DNA of 64,000 nt from Labyrinthula sp. Ha (taxonomy: Eukaryota > Sar > Bigyra > Labyrinthulida > Labyrinthulaceae). A model generated the notes under the pieces. That model was not told the DNA's origin and made no database searches. It worked only from the letters and a program-made list of their open reading frames with translations. This document shows positions 24,244 through 36,400 of this stretch, in pieces (within the stretch, counting starts at the first letter, position 1; each line of letters begins with the position of its first letter). The stretch is taken from positions 2,167,567 to 2,231,566 of the forward strand of contig JAALGZ010000004.1 in the NCBI GenBank assembly GCA_015227615.1, read 5' to 3'. The position numbers and the translations under genes are program-made.

Positions 24244-25137
24244 TGAGTATGGTTTCTATGGGTCTTATGGCCCAAGATAACCACCGCGGACACAATGACT
24301 ATATTATACTCTTATTCACTATACATGCGCTACTGAATATTAAATGTTATAGATTAAAGTGAAAACTTGCTTGTTGTGTAAAAAGTATTTAAGATATAAT
24401 TCTCTTAGATGAAACCAAGATTTTCTCTATTCGAGATATGTTTATAGTTCTGCTTGTCACTTCATTTATCTCTTTCGAAAATATACTTTGACAGTAAGAT
24501 TTAATCCTGTCAACCAAATAAGCTTTTTCCATGTATTAAAGTAAACTTAAGGTGTTTTAGTGTCTATTTATCAACTGAATTTCAATAAATTATATTCACA
24601 TGTATTCCTTCTCCTTCTTTTGCTATCTCTTATCATTCCTCAACTCACCTTTTCTTTCTAAAGTTTGTCTGCTCTTATAGAAAGGGTGCTTGGATAATGT
24701 TGTTGCTGCTTTATAGTAGTAAAATCAAGAATAATTTGGATAATTAGGGTTATATATTTATTTTTATTAAAAATATGCATAGGTGTGGTAGTACCTAGTA
24801 ATTTACTAAAGAGTAATAGGTGAGGCCTTTCTGATCTGCTGTCCAGTTGAGGAAGATTAGATGAACTATATTTGGTAAGGCCTCTCTGAAGGAAATAAAA
24901 TGTTAACCCGATTTAATCGTTTAAAGTAGTTTTGTTTTTTGTATTGCATATATATAACTCACTTATTTAAAGCCCCTTTTGCTTACAGTATAATTTTATT
25001 AGGCTTTGGGTCGGTTAACCAATGGTCTCTTGTATGAAAGCCCGGCTTCATTGACCTTTATAAACTTGCTTCAAATGCATTGGAAATATAATCGCCTTAC
25101 GAATGCTATACTTATAAGTCTGAATACTTGTTAACTC
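24100..25137. repeat. Inner right arm, segment 1
   Basis: Inverted partner of 15,286-16,340. It covers the promoter side and 5' end of the sulfotransferase gene and then AT-rich non-coding DNA. It ends exactly at the outer edge of the LTR at 25,138. Confidence 0.88.
24175..24204 (-). other. Candidate 30-base intron of the sulfotransferase gene
   Basis: On the minus strand GTAGATTTC...TTATTTTAG separates an ATG-led basic peptide from the hydrophobic anchor. It holds an in-frame TAG, and excision keeps frame (phase 0). The same 30 bases stand unchanged in the left-arm stub at 16,216-16,245. Confidence 0.5.
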
Positions 25138-25512
25138 TATAGCACCCTAGGATCTACATACTACTAGGGGCTTCGTTAACTTTGAATCAATTTCGATTAA
25201 GATCTGTCTGCTTTAAAGCTTTCTCGTAAAATATATTTTCCTTGCTCGAATTAGTTATGCTTAAACGCTTAAAACCTATTCCTATTATTTTTTTCTACAC
25301 CTAATCCCGATAATACATATACCTTGTTTATAAGACCATGTCCCTAATTTTGTCCTTCCATCGTATATCCTTTCAATTCTTCTTTTTCCGAGTGTTCTTC
25401 TAATAGCATTTTCAACCACCGAGCAACCAGCCCAACATTTCCGGGCACAACAACTGATTTATGGTCCTGATTTTCAGGGCGTTCTTCAAACAGCTGTGGC
25501 AGCTGTGCCACA
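25138..25512 (-). repeat. 3' LTR of the gypsy-like element
   Basis: Direct repeat of 32,489-32,853, sharing for example CTACTAGGGGCTTCGTTAAC and TTTGAATCAATTTCGATTAA. The outer edge aligns with TGTGACGCCCTAG of the other LTR but is diverged there. The inner edge ends TGTGCCACA next to the polypurine tract. Confidence 0.85.
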
Positions 25513-25559
25513 CTGCCTTTTCCAAATACTGAAGACTCAGCTTCAGCTGGTCTTCTGTT

Positions 25560-26086
25560 TCCAAATTTGTTTTCCAAAGAGATTCATCCTGGCCTCAAAT
25601 TATTCGTGCGATCAAAAACTTCTAGATATCTTCCATCTGAAACAAATTTTCAATTTCTTTATTAATCCTATTAGGCTTCTCACTCGGGCCTCTCAATTTC
25701 TCCACAATCTCTGTTCTAACCTTTCCTTTGACTGCGAAATTCTATGTTTCTTTTTCTATCACTAAACATAGTTCATTATTTCTCAAGAACAAAAGACCTG
25801 GTCTCCATTTTTCATTCCCTCCTTCAGCAATCTTTCTCCAATTTAGAATTTCCTTCAGCACAAAACCCATATCAATAAGAATCTTCATAACCATTCCAAT
25901 CCTCGAAAATGGTACCCAAATGAAAAGAAAACCCTTCTTGATAACTGTTGGTAGCTGCTGCAATAACTTCATAATTTTTTCATCGTTCAGCATAAGATAA
26001 AAAACAGTCGTTCCTGTCGTTGGACTCTTAGACGCCACTTTCCATATGGCATCAATAAAAATAACATCAAAATCTGTCTTCATCAT
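25560..26086 (-). mobile_element. MT-A70-like methyltransferase domain carried by the element
   Basis: The family catalyses N6-adenine methylation of RNA or DNA. Landmarks in order along the minus strand are a DVIFID strand at the catalytic motif region, LNDEKIMKLLQQLP, GFLFIWV, GFVLKEILNW (the family's EIIW strand), a NELCLVI strand and, close to the 3' LTR, an LEVF.R..NLRPG signature near 25,580-25,620. Together these are typical of the MT-A70 domain from motif IV to its C-terminus. It lies between the protease-like part and the 3' LTR, inside the element's ends. It is part of a fossil and not expected to be active. Confidence 0.75.
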
Positions 26087-26513
26087 GTTTTTTCGGAAAC
26101 CTCCTTTTTCACAATTAAGAATTAAAACAAGAAAAATAAGTCGAACTATTAACGGCTGAAGTGATACCTCTGTCAGATGTAGTCACAGCAGGGAAGCTAT
26201 CAGACAGAGTAACCGGTTTCACAAACCCTAACTGTAATCACATGTAACTGCAGAAGTTATTTTACTACCTGTACCAACTCTTAGTTTCTAGAGCAACATA
26301 AATTGCACACTGAAGCAATAAAGAAGCTCTATCAAAACTATATGCTGAGATGGCGACCGGGCAGGATGAAACAAAAAAAATACAACAACAACTTCTAGCC
26401 GAAGTTCCCCACAAAAATTAATCAAAGTGTCAAGCTGAACCAGCTGAGACTATACCCAAAATATGCACAAAACGAAATATAGTGAATCAATAAATTAACA
26501 CTTGTGTTAATTT

Positions 26514-27135
26514 CTAACAAATACACTCTAATCCTTTACTTGCATCCCACTGAACAAGACAACTACCTAAAAGTTGAATTGTTACCTCCCCACTTAACTC
26601 ACCTGTTTCTACTTTCCAAACTCCTTTCTTATGCTTCATAAACCTCAAGTTTCCTTCACTAAACATCTCTTGATCTCCAGAACTTATCTTCTTCATAACA
26701 TTCTTCATATTCTTTGCTATTTTTATCTGCAAGATAACTTTGTTTCTAATCTCAACAATATCTTTTCCGATAGATTTGATCAACTTGACATCATTACGCT
26801 GCAGATCAACTTCCTTATGGATTCTGTTAAATAAAATCTGTCCAGGCATCAACTCAAGTAAGTATATATCATCTTTTCCAATCAAAAGTTTACTCCACTG
26901 CGGTTTGTCAACTATCCAAATTTTAACTTCAGGCGCCGTAATCCAAAGTGGTGTATTCTTGACACCAATCCTACGTTTCACACATACATAGTCATTCGTT
27001 ATCACTATAGAATTACTTGCGTCTCTTATTCCTCTTGCCTCAATAATTATAAACTTCTTCAATATTTGCTTAGGGATACCAAAAGAGTCAACTCTTGCCA
27101 TAGTTATACTAGCTCCTGAATCAAATTCAGCCTTG
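26514..27135 (-). mobile_element. Aspartic protease-like domain located after the integrase
   Basis: Starts with the retropepsin signature FDSGASITMA (about 27,127-27,098), followed about 70 residues later by VKIWIVDKPQWSKLLIGKDD, which matches the LLIGR/D end of retroviral-type proteases. In ordinary Ty3/gypsy elements the protease precedes the reverse transcriptase. Here it follows the integrase and chromo-like region. About 130 further residues of unknown role follow. Fossil sequence. Confidence 0.75.
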
Positions 27136-30100
27136 AATTCATACTACTACTCCCGTAAACATACCTCAAATATAAACTCATCTTCTTTCATATTGGTAAA
27201 CTTACTATCTTTTGGGAAAAGCATCTATACTTTATCTTCTAACTTTAGATTTTCCGTACCCAAGAGATCACCAAATTTTAACTTCAACATATATTTCTCG
27301 CTTATTCCTTCTCTACTTCCAAATATTTGCTTCATTCCCTCCTTTCTCTTCTCACTGGTAATGAAGTCTTCCCTCGTTTAACACTTGGTTAACTTTCTTG
27401 TTTTTCCCAAAATCGGTATCTAATAATTCATTAAGTTCTCTAAAGGAGACTTTCAACCCATTCACCTCACTCAGTTTCAAAAATTTCAAAAGCTTCTACA
27501 ACTTTCCTACAACTTGTGAACCTGTTTTCCTTAGAAGATATCTACCTTTCATCATTGCGTTCCACTCCACATATCCGTAGGCCAATAAATAATTTTGTAG
27601 CATCAGCTCTTTCTGTTGAGTCCACCCTGAATAATGTATCCATTTCTTAACTATACTGTCTTCTCCATGTTTGCGAGCATTAGCAACCACAAAACATACT
27701 TCTTTATTTACATGTAGCCTATAAATATAGACTCCATCTTGATCCACATACATCCTTTCCATAAATGTTCTGCCATCTTGACGGTCTATTGTTTCCGTAT
27801 ATCCGTAAAGTTTTCCCAACTTTTCTCTGACTCATCAAACCCTTTTTATGATACCAAAACTTCGTATCCTAAAGTACTCTGTTTCAATGTATGAAATCTT
27901 ATAACTTCGAATTCTCCAGCTTGATGAATCACATGTGATTTAATTTTCTCGGTTATTTCTCCTGCTTTACCATAATAAGCAAGCATTATATGAGAGTGAA
28001 CCTTCTTTTTAACTCCAAAGACATCACTCAATAAATACACATTGCTTCCTAGATTTTTTGCTACAGTAAAGGGTCCAATCCGAGTGAGCCGCATCTAATC
28101 TCCAAATTATTTCATTCTCGCAACTCGAACCAACTCCTTTTCAGAAAATGGGATCTCATTCACCGATTTCCTTCTAGATTTTGCTCTATCTGTTGCTCTT
28201 CTAAAGTTCATTTTGAATATCAACGACTTGTGAATCTTTCTCAAAATCTCAGTTAGTCTATCCAACTGTTCCTTCACCTGATTTCCAACCAAAGGTTCTC
28301 TCAACTTTTTCTGTAGAAAATATGAGCATATCTTTATTCTGCTCTTCATTAGCACGGTTGATTTCAACCACTGTTCCATCTTGTTACCTTCCTCCAAATA
28401 TCTCAATGGGGGTCTAGAAGTCATATTTGATCTTGACTTATTGTTTGTATAAGCTACATTAAATTCTGTCAACAAAAACACGAGTCGTGGTCCATTAAAT
28501 ACTGGTTCTTCAAACTTTTAACATATCTAAATTATGTTTGATGGGTTACTTTAGCAGATCAATCTGTCCACAGGAAATAACTCACCCCCAATCTATATTG
28601 AAAAGGAAAATATCCCTTGAAGCACCGGATAACCTTATTGACAAAGTGACTTCCCCTATATGAAACTATATGCAAGTTCTTTGCTACTTCATTTTCACCT
28701 TTCTATCTCACCAACCCTTTAATAAAAACATCGAAAGCGTATCTTTTTGCTACAACTAACATTATTTTTCTCTACACATCTTCAACTAGAACTAACCAAT
28801 ATCCATTCCGAACAAATAAAAAATCAACATGAATAACTTGGTTGACTCTTGTTCCATGAACAATCTCGCTAATCCTTCTTCTTCTATAATAACCTCTAGG
28901 ATCACAATGCAGGCAGTTTTTCTTGACTTCCTTCACTACATTCCTTTTTGTCGCTTCTGTAAGGAAAAGCTCGTAGTGGCTTAAGTAGAACATAATATTT
29001 TCTATTCCCAGGTGACAATTGGAAATATGTATCATCCATGTTAGATGTACTATCAAAGGCCCGGGGATTCAAATTTTCTTTGTCTCCTTATTGATATAAA
29101 GTTCTGCATCATCCTGTACCAGCATATGTTTCTGGGGTAACGTAAGACTTCTATGATTATTCTTTTGTGTTTTCCTTAGTACATCCTTGTCTATAGGTTT
29201 GAAGTCATCAGTATAACCCGGTTGCAGGAAACTTATACGAAAGTCCACATAACTTTGATCCAGTGTTTTAGACTCTTTGACTCTCACTCTCTTTGGTAAA
29301 TTTTTAGATGCTCTATGGTTATTGCAGCCGAGAGTTCTGTTCTTTCTTGATCTATATCGTATTGTACCCTTTATTCTTCGCAATAATCACATTTGGTTAG
29401 TACACTCGCCAGCTTATTCTGTTCCGTTGGAATGTTTATTTTGCAAATAGGAACATCCTTAATGAGCAAGAGCCATCTATATAACTTTCCAATCTTTGAC
29501 AGATTCAAACTGAGGTCCGGTTTTATCAGATAAACTATATTCATGTAATCCGTAAACAATTTTACTATGGATAGTTGTAAATCAAAAAGAAAATAAACAT
29601 TCTGAATTGTTCTGATTATTGTAAATGGTTTTTCCCCGGTGTTCGCCAATTATGAGAACTACCATAATATTTTCCATTAGTAAAATAAAAAGGGCAAAAC
29701 TACAGCATCGCCAAATCATTTCTGTCTTGAAAAACTTCCTCTAAACCTGAAATGGTACTCCAATAATCTATACTGTCTTCTGTAACTAGGACGATATTAT
29801 TTTCACTCGAGTAGTTGTTAAGGTTCTTCTTTTCCGCGGCCAGAATTTTTTCTTTCACTTTATGAAACGTTACTTCGTATTCGTCTGTCCGCCATTGAAC
29901 CAACATCACTGCTTTTCTTTGTTTCCTGTTGACATTATTTTCTCTTGCTGCTTTCAACTCATTCTTTTATTTTAATAGCCAATTTTACTAAGTCCTCCTT
30001 CAAACCAACCAGCTGCGGAATGCTGCTATGTAACCAGATTGATATGTATAATACATCTTCTAACTTCCCCATCGTTCGAGACGAGTTAACCCTGAGTATT

Positions 30101-32488
30101 CTGTTAAAATACCTATCTTCAAACCTCCATTGACCTTTGAATAAAACTCTTCCACACCACTTAGCTTCTGTCGTGAATAAATTACACTTATCAACGTTCA
30201 GTCTGACATCATATTTTCGCACATTTGACAAATACGTGTCAATTACCTCTAAGAATCTGTACCAGGTTGGGCATAAACAAGTGCATCAACGACCCATTAC
30301 AATATTCCTCCACTTAGATTACCAAGCAGAGAATTGTCTTCTATTCCTTCTAATATTTGTGTCACCATTCTTACTTGGTAAAGGATAGGGGTATTAACGT
30401 AACCCATCGGGGCTCCCAAGAATCTAAATGGGCCAAATATGGTACTAATATCGAAATACTTAGTAGATTCAGGATCCACTCTCAGTAAGTCCAACCCACT
30501 CAGGCAGTCAAACTGAGCAAAAAATTTTGTATCCGAGGCCAACCAGCTGATCTGTTGTTCCACTGCTGATAATATCGCGGTTTCAATCTCCACACACTCA
30601 TTGAGTTATGTCAAATCAACCACCATTCTAAATCCCCCGGACACTTTCGGGCCATCAAGGCAGCGCTGCTCCGTATAGTGCAGGGATCCCTTTTGATAAT
30701 TCTATTTTCTCTAATAAATGAAGCTTTCTTATCAATGCCTCTTTCTTTTGTGCCGACATCAATCGTGGTGCTGATTGTACAGGAGATACCCAGGCTTCAT
30801 CGTTACCTTCATATCATTGAGTGTACTCATCTGTGCCTTGCAGATCTTATTCCCAATGGCTTCTCTATGTTTCTGTAAAATGTTCCAATATCAGTTAACC
30901 TTCTTGCGGTCTATGCCTTCGACGTAAGACATTGCCATTTCTAATTTTTCATTGATCCTCTTTTCGTCATTATTATCTTCATGCTCTAGATTTTCTCCCA
31001 TCCATATTTCAAACTCAGTATCATAGAAAATGGTCTTGTAATCATCTATTTCTTCACTTAATGGCCCATTTCAATCTTCTTCAAGTAATAGGTTTGTAGA
31101 CTTCTTGGTTCTTTGTACATAATCCGTTTAGCCGCGGTCGCAAAATCCAAGGAGTCTATTCATCTCGCTAGCCTTTTGCCGCTGCTGTGGCCAAGATAGT
31201 TCCCATTCTACTCTTTTTGCCTTCTCTACTATTTTTACTTTTCTTTCCGCTTCTTCGGAAGAGTCTATTTCGGTCAAACCTATGTTTAAATCCCCCCAAA
31301 TACTTTGTCCTGAACCCTTTTTTGAGATTTCATGTGGTAATGCGCCCTCGGTTTTAATGGGAGATAAATTCCTTTTCGAACAATCTTGGATAAGGTGACC
31401 AATTTATCCACACCCGAAACACTTCCTTGTTTTGCCTCCCACTTTTCAAACCGCTACCGTCCGCTGATTTTGTCCAGTTAACTTTCCTGGGGAGTTTGGA
31501 ACCATTTTAGGTGCTTGCTTCCCTTGTAGGCTTCCAGCCGGAGGGCGAGATAAATTTTGTTGAAAAAAACTTTGGGGAAAAGTTGACCCAGTTAACGCAA
31601 AGTTCATGTTGATATATTTATCTTCAGAGAAGAGGGCAGCTTTAGTTATCTTCCATGTGGTCCACTCCTTCTATTCATGTGTCAGTGATGGGATTACTAG
31701 TAAGAAATGTAGTGGAAGATGGAGATCACTACTCTAAAAAAGTAATTCTCTGTTTCCTTCGATATAGTCAACCCTTGAACAAGTTCTGACACATTTTTGA
31801 GATAACTCCTCATGAAAACGAGAATACTTCCTCATTTCTTCATTTGAGTTTTTTCTTAGCCGTATATGGCAATACAGCTTTGCGATAGGGCTAGTCTTCG
31901 TGCTGGATTTTATGGAGTTTTCCAAAATAGATTCCCTTTCATTGGTATCTATACATTCTTAGAGTTTTAAGTCTAACAGTACTTCAATACTTATGCATCG
32001 TTGTAGATATACTTCAGGTTTGTTTATTCTTCCTTTCACTAATTCTTCATAGACTTGAAAAGATAATATAAATTTCGAAACAGCTGATGGATCTAAACTC
32101 TAGAGGACTGAATACCCTTTAAAGTTAAGTTCCAGTTCCATAAGACGTCCAAGTTCCCTATGACTCGCTGGAGGATCATCTCCTACTCTTGGTCTTCCTT
32201 CCACCAATCGCACCTGACCTTGGGCTCATCCTTGAGCCACTGATGGAGTTATAACTTCCTGAATCTGATCACACATTCTCTGCGTGAGTTGTTCTCACAT
32301 TGCTATCAAGCTGTCTGTCATCTGAGTTCCTAACCTTTGAATATCACCTCGCATCACACTTCTTACTTCCTTTCCAATCCATCTAATTCTCCTCTCAATC
32401 GATTGAAGAACACCGAAGACATCCCCATTGCTTCTTATTCGCCCAAATCACTATGATCTTGCGTGCTCATGTTTCTTATTGTCGACAA

Positions 32489-32853
32489 TGTGACGCCCTA
32501 GAATTTATATACTACTAGGGGCTTCGTTAACTTTGAATCAATTTCGATTAAGACCAGCTACTCTAAAATCTTCTACTATTGTTAGTGTCTTTTCTTGAAT
32601 TAGTTATTTTTAAAAGTTTAAAAACTATTCTTAATATTTTCTATCTACCAAATCCAAAGAATAAATATTCTTACAAGACCATATCCTATTATTCTTCCAC
32701 CTTGTATGCTTCTACCTCATTCCCTTCCACCTCATGTCCTTCTAACTCTTTTTTAAGCCGCTCAACAACCCATCCATTATTTCCGGGCATAAAAATATGT
32801 TATGATCTTGATTGACATGATATTTCTCAACCAACTGCGCCACCTGTGTCACA
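32489..32853 (-). repeat. 5' LTR of the gypsy-like element
   Basis: 365 bp, with TGTGAC at 32,489 and GTCACA ending at 32,853 as inverted termini. It directly abuts the NACHT-WD40 gene scrap. The five bases beyond its right end (AGAGT) do not match those beyond the other LTR (AACTC), so no target-site duplication is seen. Confidence 0.88.
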
Positions 32854-32952
32854 AGAGTGGGATATCCAAGCATTTTTCAAACTAATGAACAAATGAAAGC
32901 AGTGGTGGTTTCTGGCACTGGAGTAGATTTCCTTAAAATTGCAAATACTTAA
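32854..32952 (+). pseudogene. 3' scrap of a second NACHT-WD40 gene copy
   Basis: Encodes the last ~32 residues of the gene at 8,654-12,025 (VGYPSI...NEQMKAVVVSGTG...FLK, then stop) with several substitutions. Everything upstream is missing and replaced by the LTR element. The shared 3' flanking sequence continues to the right. It is a truncated pseudogene left by loss of the right-arm copy. Confidence 0.85.
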
Positions 32953-33184
32953 CCAAAACAAGCATCAATATTGAATATCTGTAAAGCAGAACTTTATTAT
33001 CAATGTATTATTCATTTAATGATCAATTACCGATATCTGTGCAATGGTTCTTGCACGATGCCACGTCATCAGTTATTTAGACCACCAGTACAAATAAATA
33101 GAATAGCTCTAGCTAGTAAACACGCTCTTAACCCAATGGGGCATTCCAATAACTGCTAATTTTTGAAACTCACGGTCTGTCTAG

Positions 33185-33473
33185 TAGATCACCACTGGTA
33201 TCTTGACTCTTCAATGGGACTGGTTTCACGTGAAATACGGTCTCTTGTATCTGAACTAAGTGGACTATTGGTTTCTTGCTTGATCAGTATGTTCTAGTCC
33301 GCTGACTTAAATCTTATTCTACTTTTTTTTATTTTCAGGTTTTTCTTGTATTGGATTCTGACTATGACTCTTCTGGTCATAGCTTCATCCAATCATATCA
33401 ATATATTCTACCAATCATTTAAATCTAATTATATTAATAACCAATAATGTAAAACTTCATAACAATACACTAG
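33185..33473. repeat. 289-bp segment flanked by CTAG, absent from the other arm
   Basis: The left arm reads directly from GTCTGTCTAG into the next homologous bases, while here 289 bp intervene between CTAG (33,181-33,184) and a second CTAG (33,470-33,473). This fits an insertion with a 4-bp target duplication. No terminal inverted repeats or ORF are seen, and a deletion in the left arm between CTAG repeats is equally possible. Confidence 0.5.
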
Positions 33474-36400
33474 GTTACTTATTAATTGCGTAAATCAGAT
33501 TAGGTCAATAGCGGTTAAGTATAACATTCTTTAACAGCTAAATTTTAATTCAGCCTAAACGTGTATATTACATAAGTGTTCAATTGTAATGCATAATATC
33601 CAGGCACTAGGCAACAAGGTGTTTCCTTCCCCTAAACTCAAGATGAGTGCTCACGGTCTGAATTCAAATAAGCTAGGTGAGCATCAGGCAAAAAGTTCAG
33701 GCCAATCGAGGTCTATCAAATGTGAATAAATTTATTTAGAGCGAGTAGCTCAAGAAAATTACCAGCCGGAAATATATTCTCAAGCATAATATAAGTCATG
33801 CTAATTTTCCCAGAAGGCTCTAAGAGTATCGTTTCAATAGTTACAAAATACCACATCAAAAATAATTCTTCAAGAGTACTTGAATAATGAAAGTCTTGTC
33901 GAAGGCATGTTTGAAAAACAGGACAGGTCTCTTGGCAATATTGCAGAGAATGACCTATGAAATTAGCCAATTTTCCAAAATAGGGTCATTTAATCCAAAC
34001 CAAGGTGTCACATAAGTATAGGTTCTGATTTTTAGCCCAACAAAGTACGTCACTTTAAATCTTGTTAGTTATTCAAGAGAACATTAAACTTCCATTAGGC
34101 ACCAGATCGTGACTGAATTTCAACTTCTTGAAAATAGCAATATGCCTTGTGTTCTATGGCAAAGCTATCCCACCGGTGGGGTTGGCATGGTGTTATGTTC
34201 TAAACGAACTTTTTAATTATTATACTACTTTCAGAAAGGCATTTTTTTACTCAAACTTTGATTTTTACTTTTGCGCTTCCTTTTGTCTTTCCTTTTTTTG
34301 TTTCTTTTTTAATTTCTTGATACTTTCACCATTCATACCTCAAAATACAATATAATTATTAACTTCATATCTTCATCTCAAATAAATACTGTATATCTTC
34401 TCAAATAAATACCTCCGGTACTATCCTTCGAGAGCACAAGACTGAGCCTACATTCAAAGGAGGGCTTAACTTAATATCAATGAAAGAGTTCATCTTGGTT
34501 TTTTTCATTCCTAAATAATATTCTAAGAATATTAAAGTATTATCCTTGAATAAGGAGGATCACAATGTATTCTCATCTGTTCTTCTCCAACTACAGTGGA
34601 AAAATTCCACCCAGATATTGAAGTAGGGTCCTCTTTTGAGTGGGAGGATTTAAGACAGTAACTTCGATATCTTTTCCTTTAGACACAACCATGATCGAAG
34701 CATCATATTTAGGAAAATTTCAAGTCTCTAAGATACAAAGGTTTCTTTCGGAGTAGGAAAAGCAGAACAAAAATGAGCGTCAAGGTTATCTAGTAGAAGA
34801 TAAAGCATATCATCCTCAAGGTACCAATTCCAAAATAAGGTTAAATCATTTTTAACAGCTTCCCAGATTATAACGTTGTGATATTTATAAAGGGGAAATC
34901 TCTCCCATATGCTGCTTTCATCTTCACCCATAGGTTTTTAAAACAGCTGGCATCTTTTCTTGTTGAACTCCTCTAAAAAAGCCCCTAAATCTCCCCGACC
35001 ATTAACACGGCAAAAACATTCCACTTCAACATCTTCCGTCTGGTTTTCTAGATAAGTGCGTACGTGCGATATAAATATAGATAAAAATACAGTTTAACAA
35101 TAAAGAGTAGTATATATCATAGGAACCTTATTTGCAAGTTTAGGTATTCCAAAGTGAGATTTCAAGAAACCCAAAGTATTCCTAAGATGAAAACACAGCC
35201 CATAGAACACATCTATTTACTACAACAATAGTACTGCTTGGAGTTAAGAATTAAGCGACTGCTTCCATCTGAAGGGCAGTACATTTGACTGCTTATATCT
35301 TAAATAGTTTCCACATCCATATTTCAAAATCAACTGAGTCAATATTCGCTTCTCCACCTCATAGCAACCTAGGATGTTTTCGCAAGAAGACGATTAAAAT
35401 TTTCATATACCACATAGCACAAACTAACCATGCTTGGTATTCGAGTCTTGTTTCTGGTTTCTAGCATTTTGTCATTCCAATTGGCCATCAGAGCTAATAG
35501 AACGTTGTTCGTGTAATTATCTACGGCTATATTCTCCATAAAACATCTAACCAATGTTTGCAAATCCTCATAAAAACCTTAAACGTTTCTTGAGTGTCAT
35601 GGTGGTGCTCGAATCCCAGCCAAAAAATAATGGCAATATATTGGGGGTAACTCTTCTTCCGAAAGATATATATATATATATATATTCTTTATCATGTCCA
35701 CTTAGAGCGACCAATCGTTGTGCAAAAAAAAGCAGTTTTGAGATTGAAAACATTTGAAGGATGTTTTCTGCTGTATTGACAAATACTAGATAAGTGAACT
35801 ACTCTTTACTTCCTTGAAAAATTCTCAACCTTACGGACATTATATGATGAAATTGGAATTATCTGGTACGGCTCTAACCATGTAAGTTTAGTCTTGTTTA
35901 GGGTATTTATTGTACCTTTTTTCGGATACTAATGCATAATCACCAGGTTCAAATAGCATTCTTGATATCATCTTCTTGTTCAGTCTGGTGTTTTTCATGT
36001 TCCTCTGCAATTTTGTAAAATTATGGACTCAAGTCTGTATTGGTTCCAATCTTTCAAACCAGAATTTCATAGTATTCAGAATTTCCTATATGGGGCACGG
36101 TTCTCACAATGAATTATCGTATCTTATCACAAATAATTTCAAACTTTTTGGTATCAAACTAAATTTAAGACCGTAGAGTAGAAATATCCGATTTGGCTAC
36201 ATATTTCCCTTCTTCCATTTTGTCTATTATTCAGAAAACATGTAATTAGTGGCACCAGGATGTGTGACTCTTTTGCGTGTAGATTATATTGCGAGAACAA
36301 ATGCCTGACGTACTTCAAGATAGATATACTGAATACATCCACCGAGCCGTTCTTCCGTGGATTATAGGCTATAATAGAAGAATGTTATTTTCTTAGATTG

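Larger units (their letters stand above)
25138..32853 (-). mobile_element. Ty3/gypsy-like LTR element with MT-A70 domain
   Basis: A full-length but broken LTR retroelement (7.7 kb) reading right to left between two direct repeats of about 370 bp. In its own direction: a Gag zinc knuckle (CFGC...H....C, near 31,390-31,440), reverse transcriptase (about 30,970-30,250, with the LGAPMGY segment near 30,410), RNase H and connection (about 29,950-29,400), integrase HHCC zinc finger (about 29,010-28,900, CLHC) and core, an integrase C-terminal and chromo-like region (about 28,480-27,500), an aspartic protease-like domain (about 27,135-26,850) and an MT-A70-like domain (about 26,090-25,560). The purine-rich GGAAAAGGCAG just before the 3' LTR is a likely polypurine tract. 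The coding part is broken in many places. LTR divergence is substantial, so it is not recent, but it is younger than the palindrome because it lies in one arm only. Confidence 0.88.
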
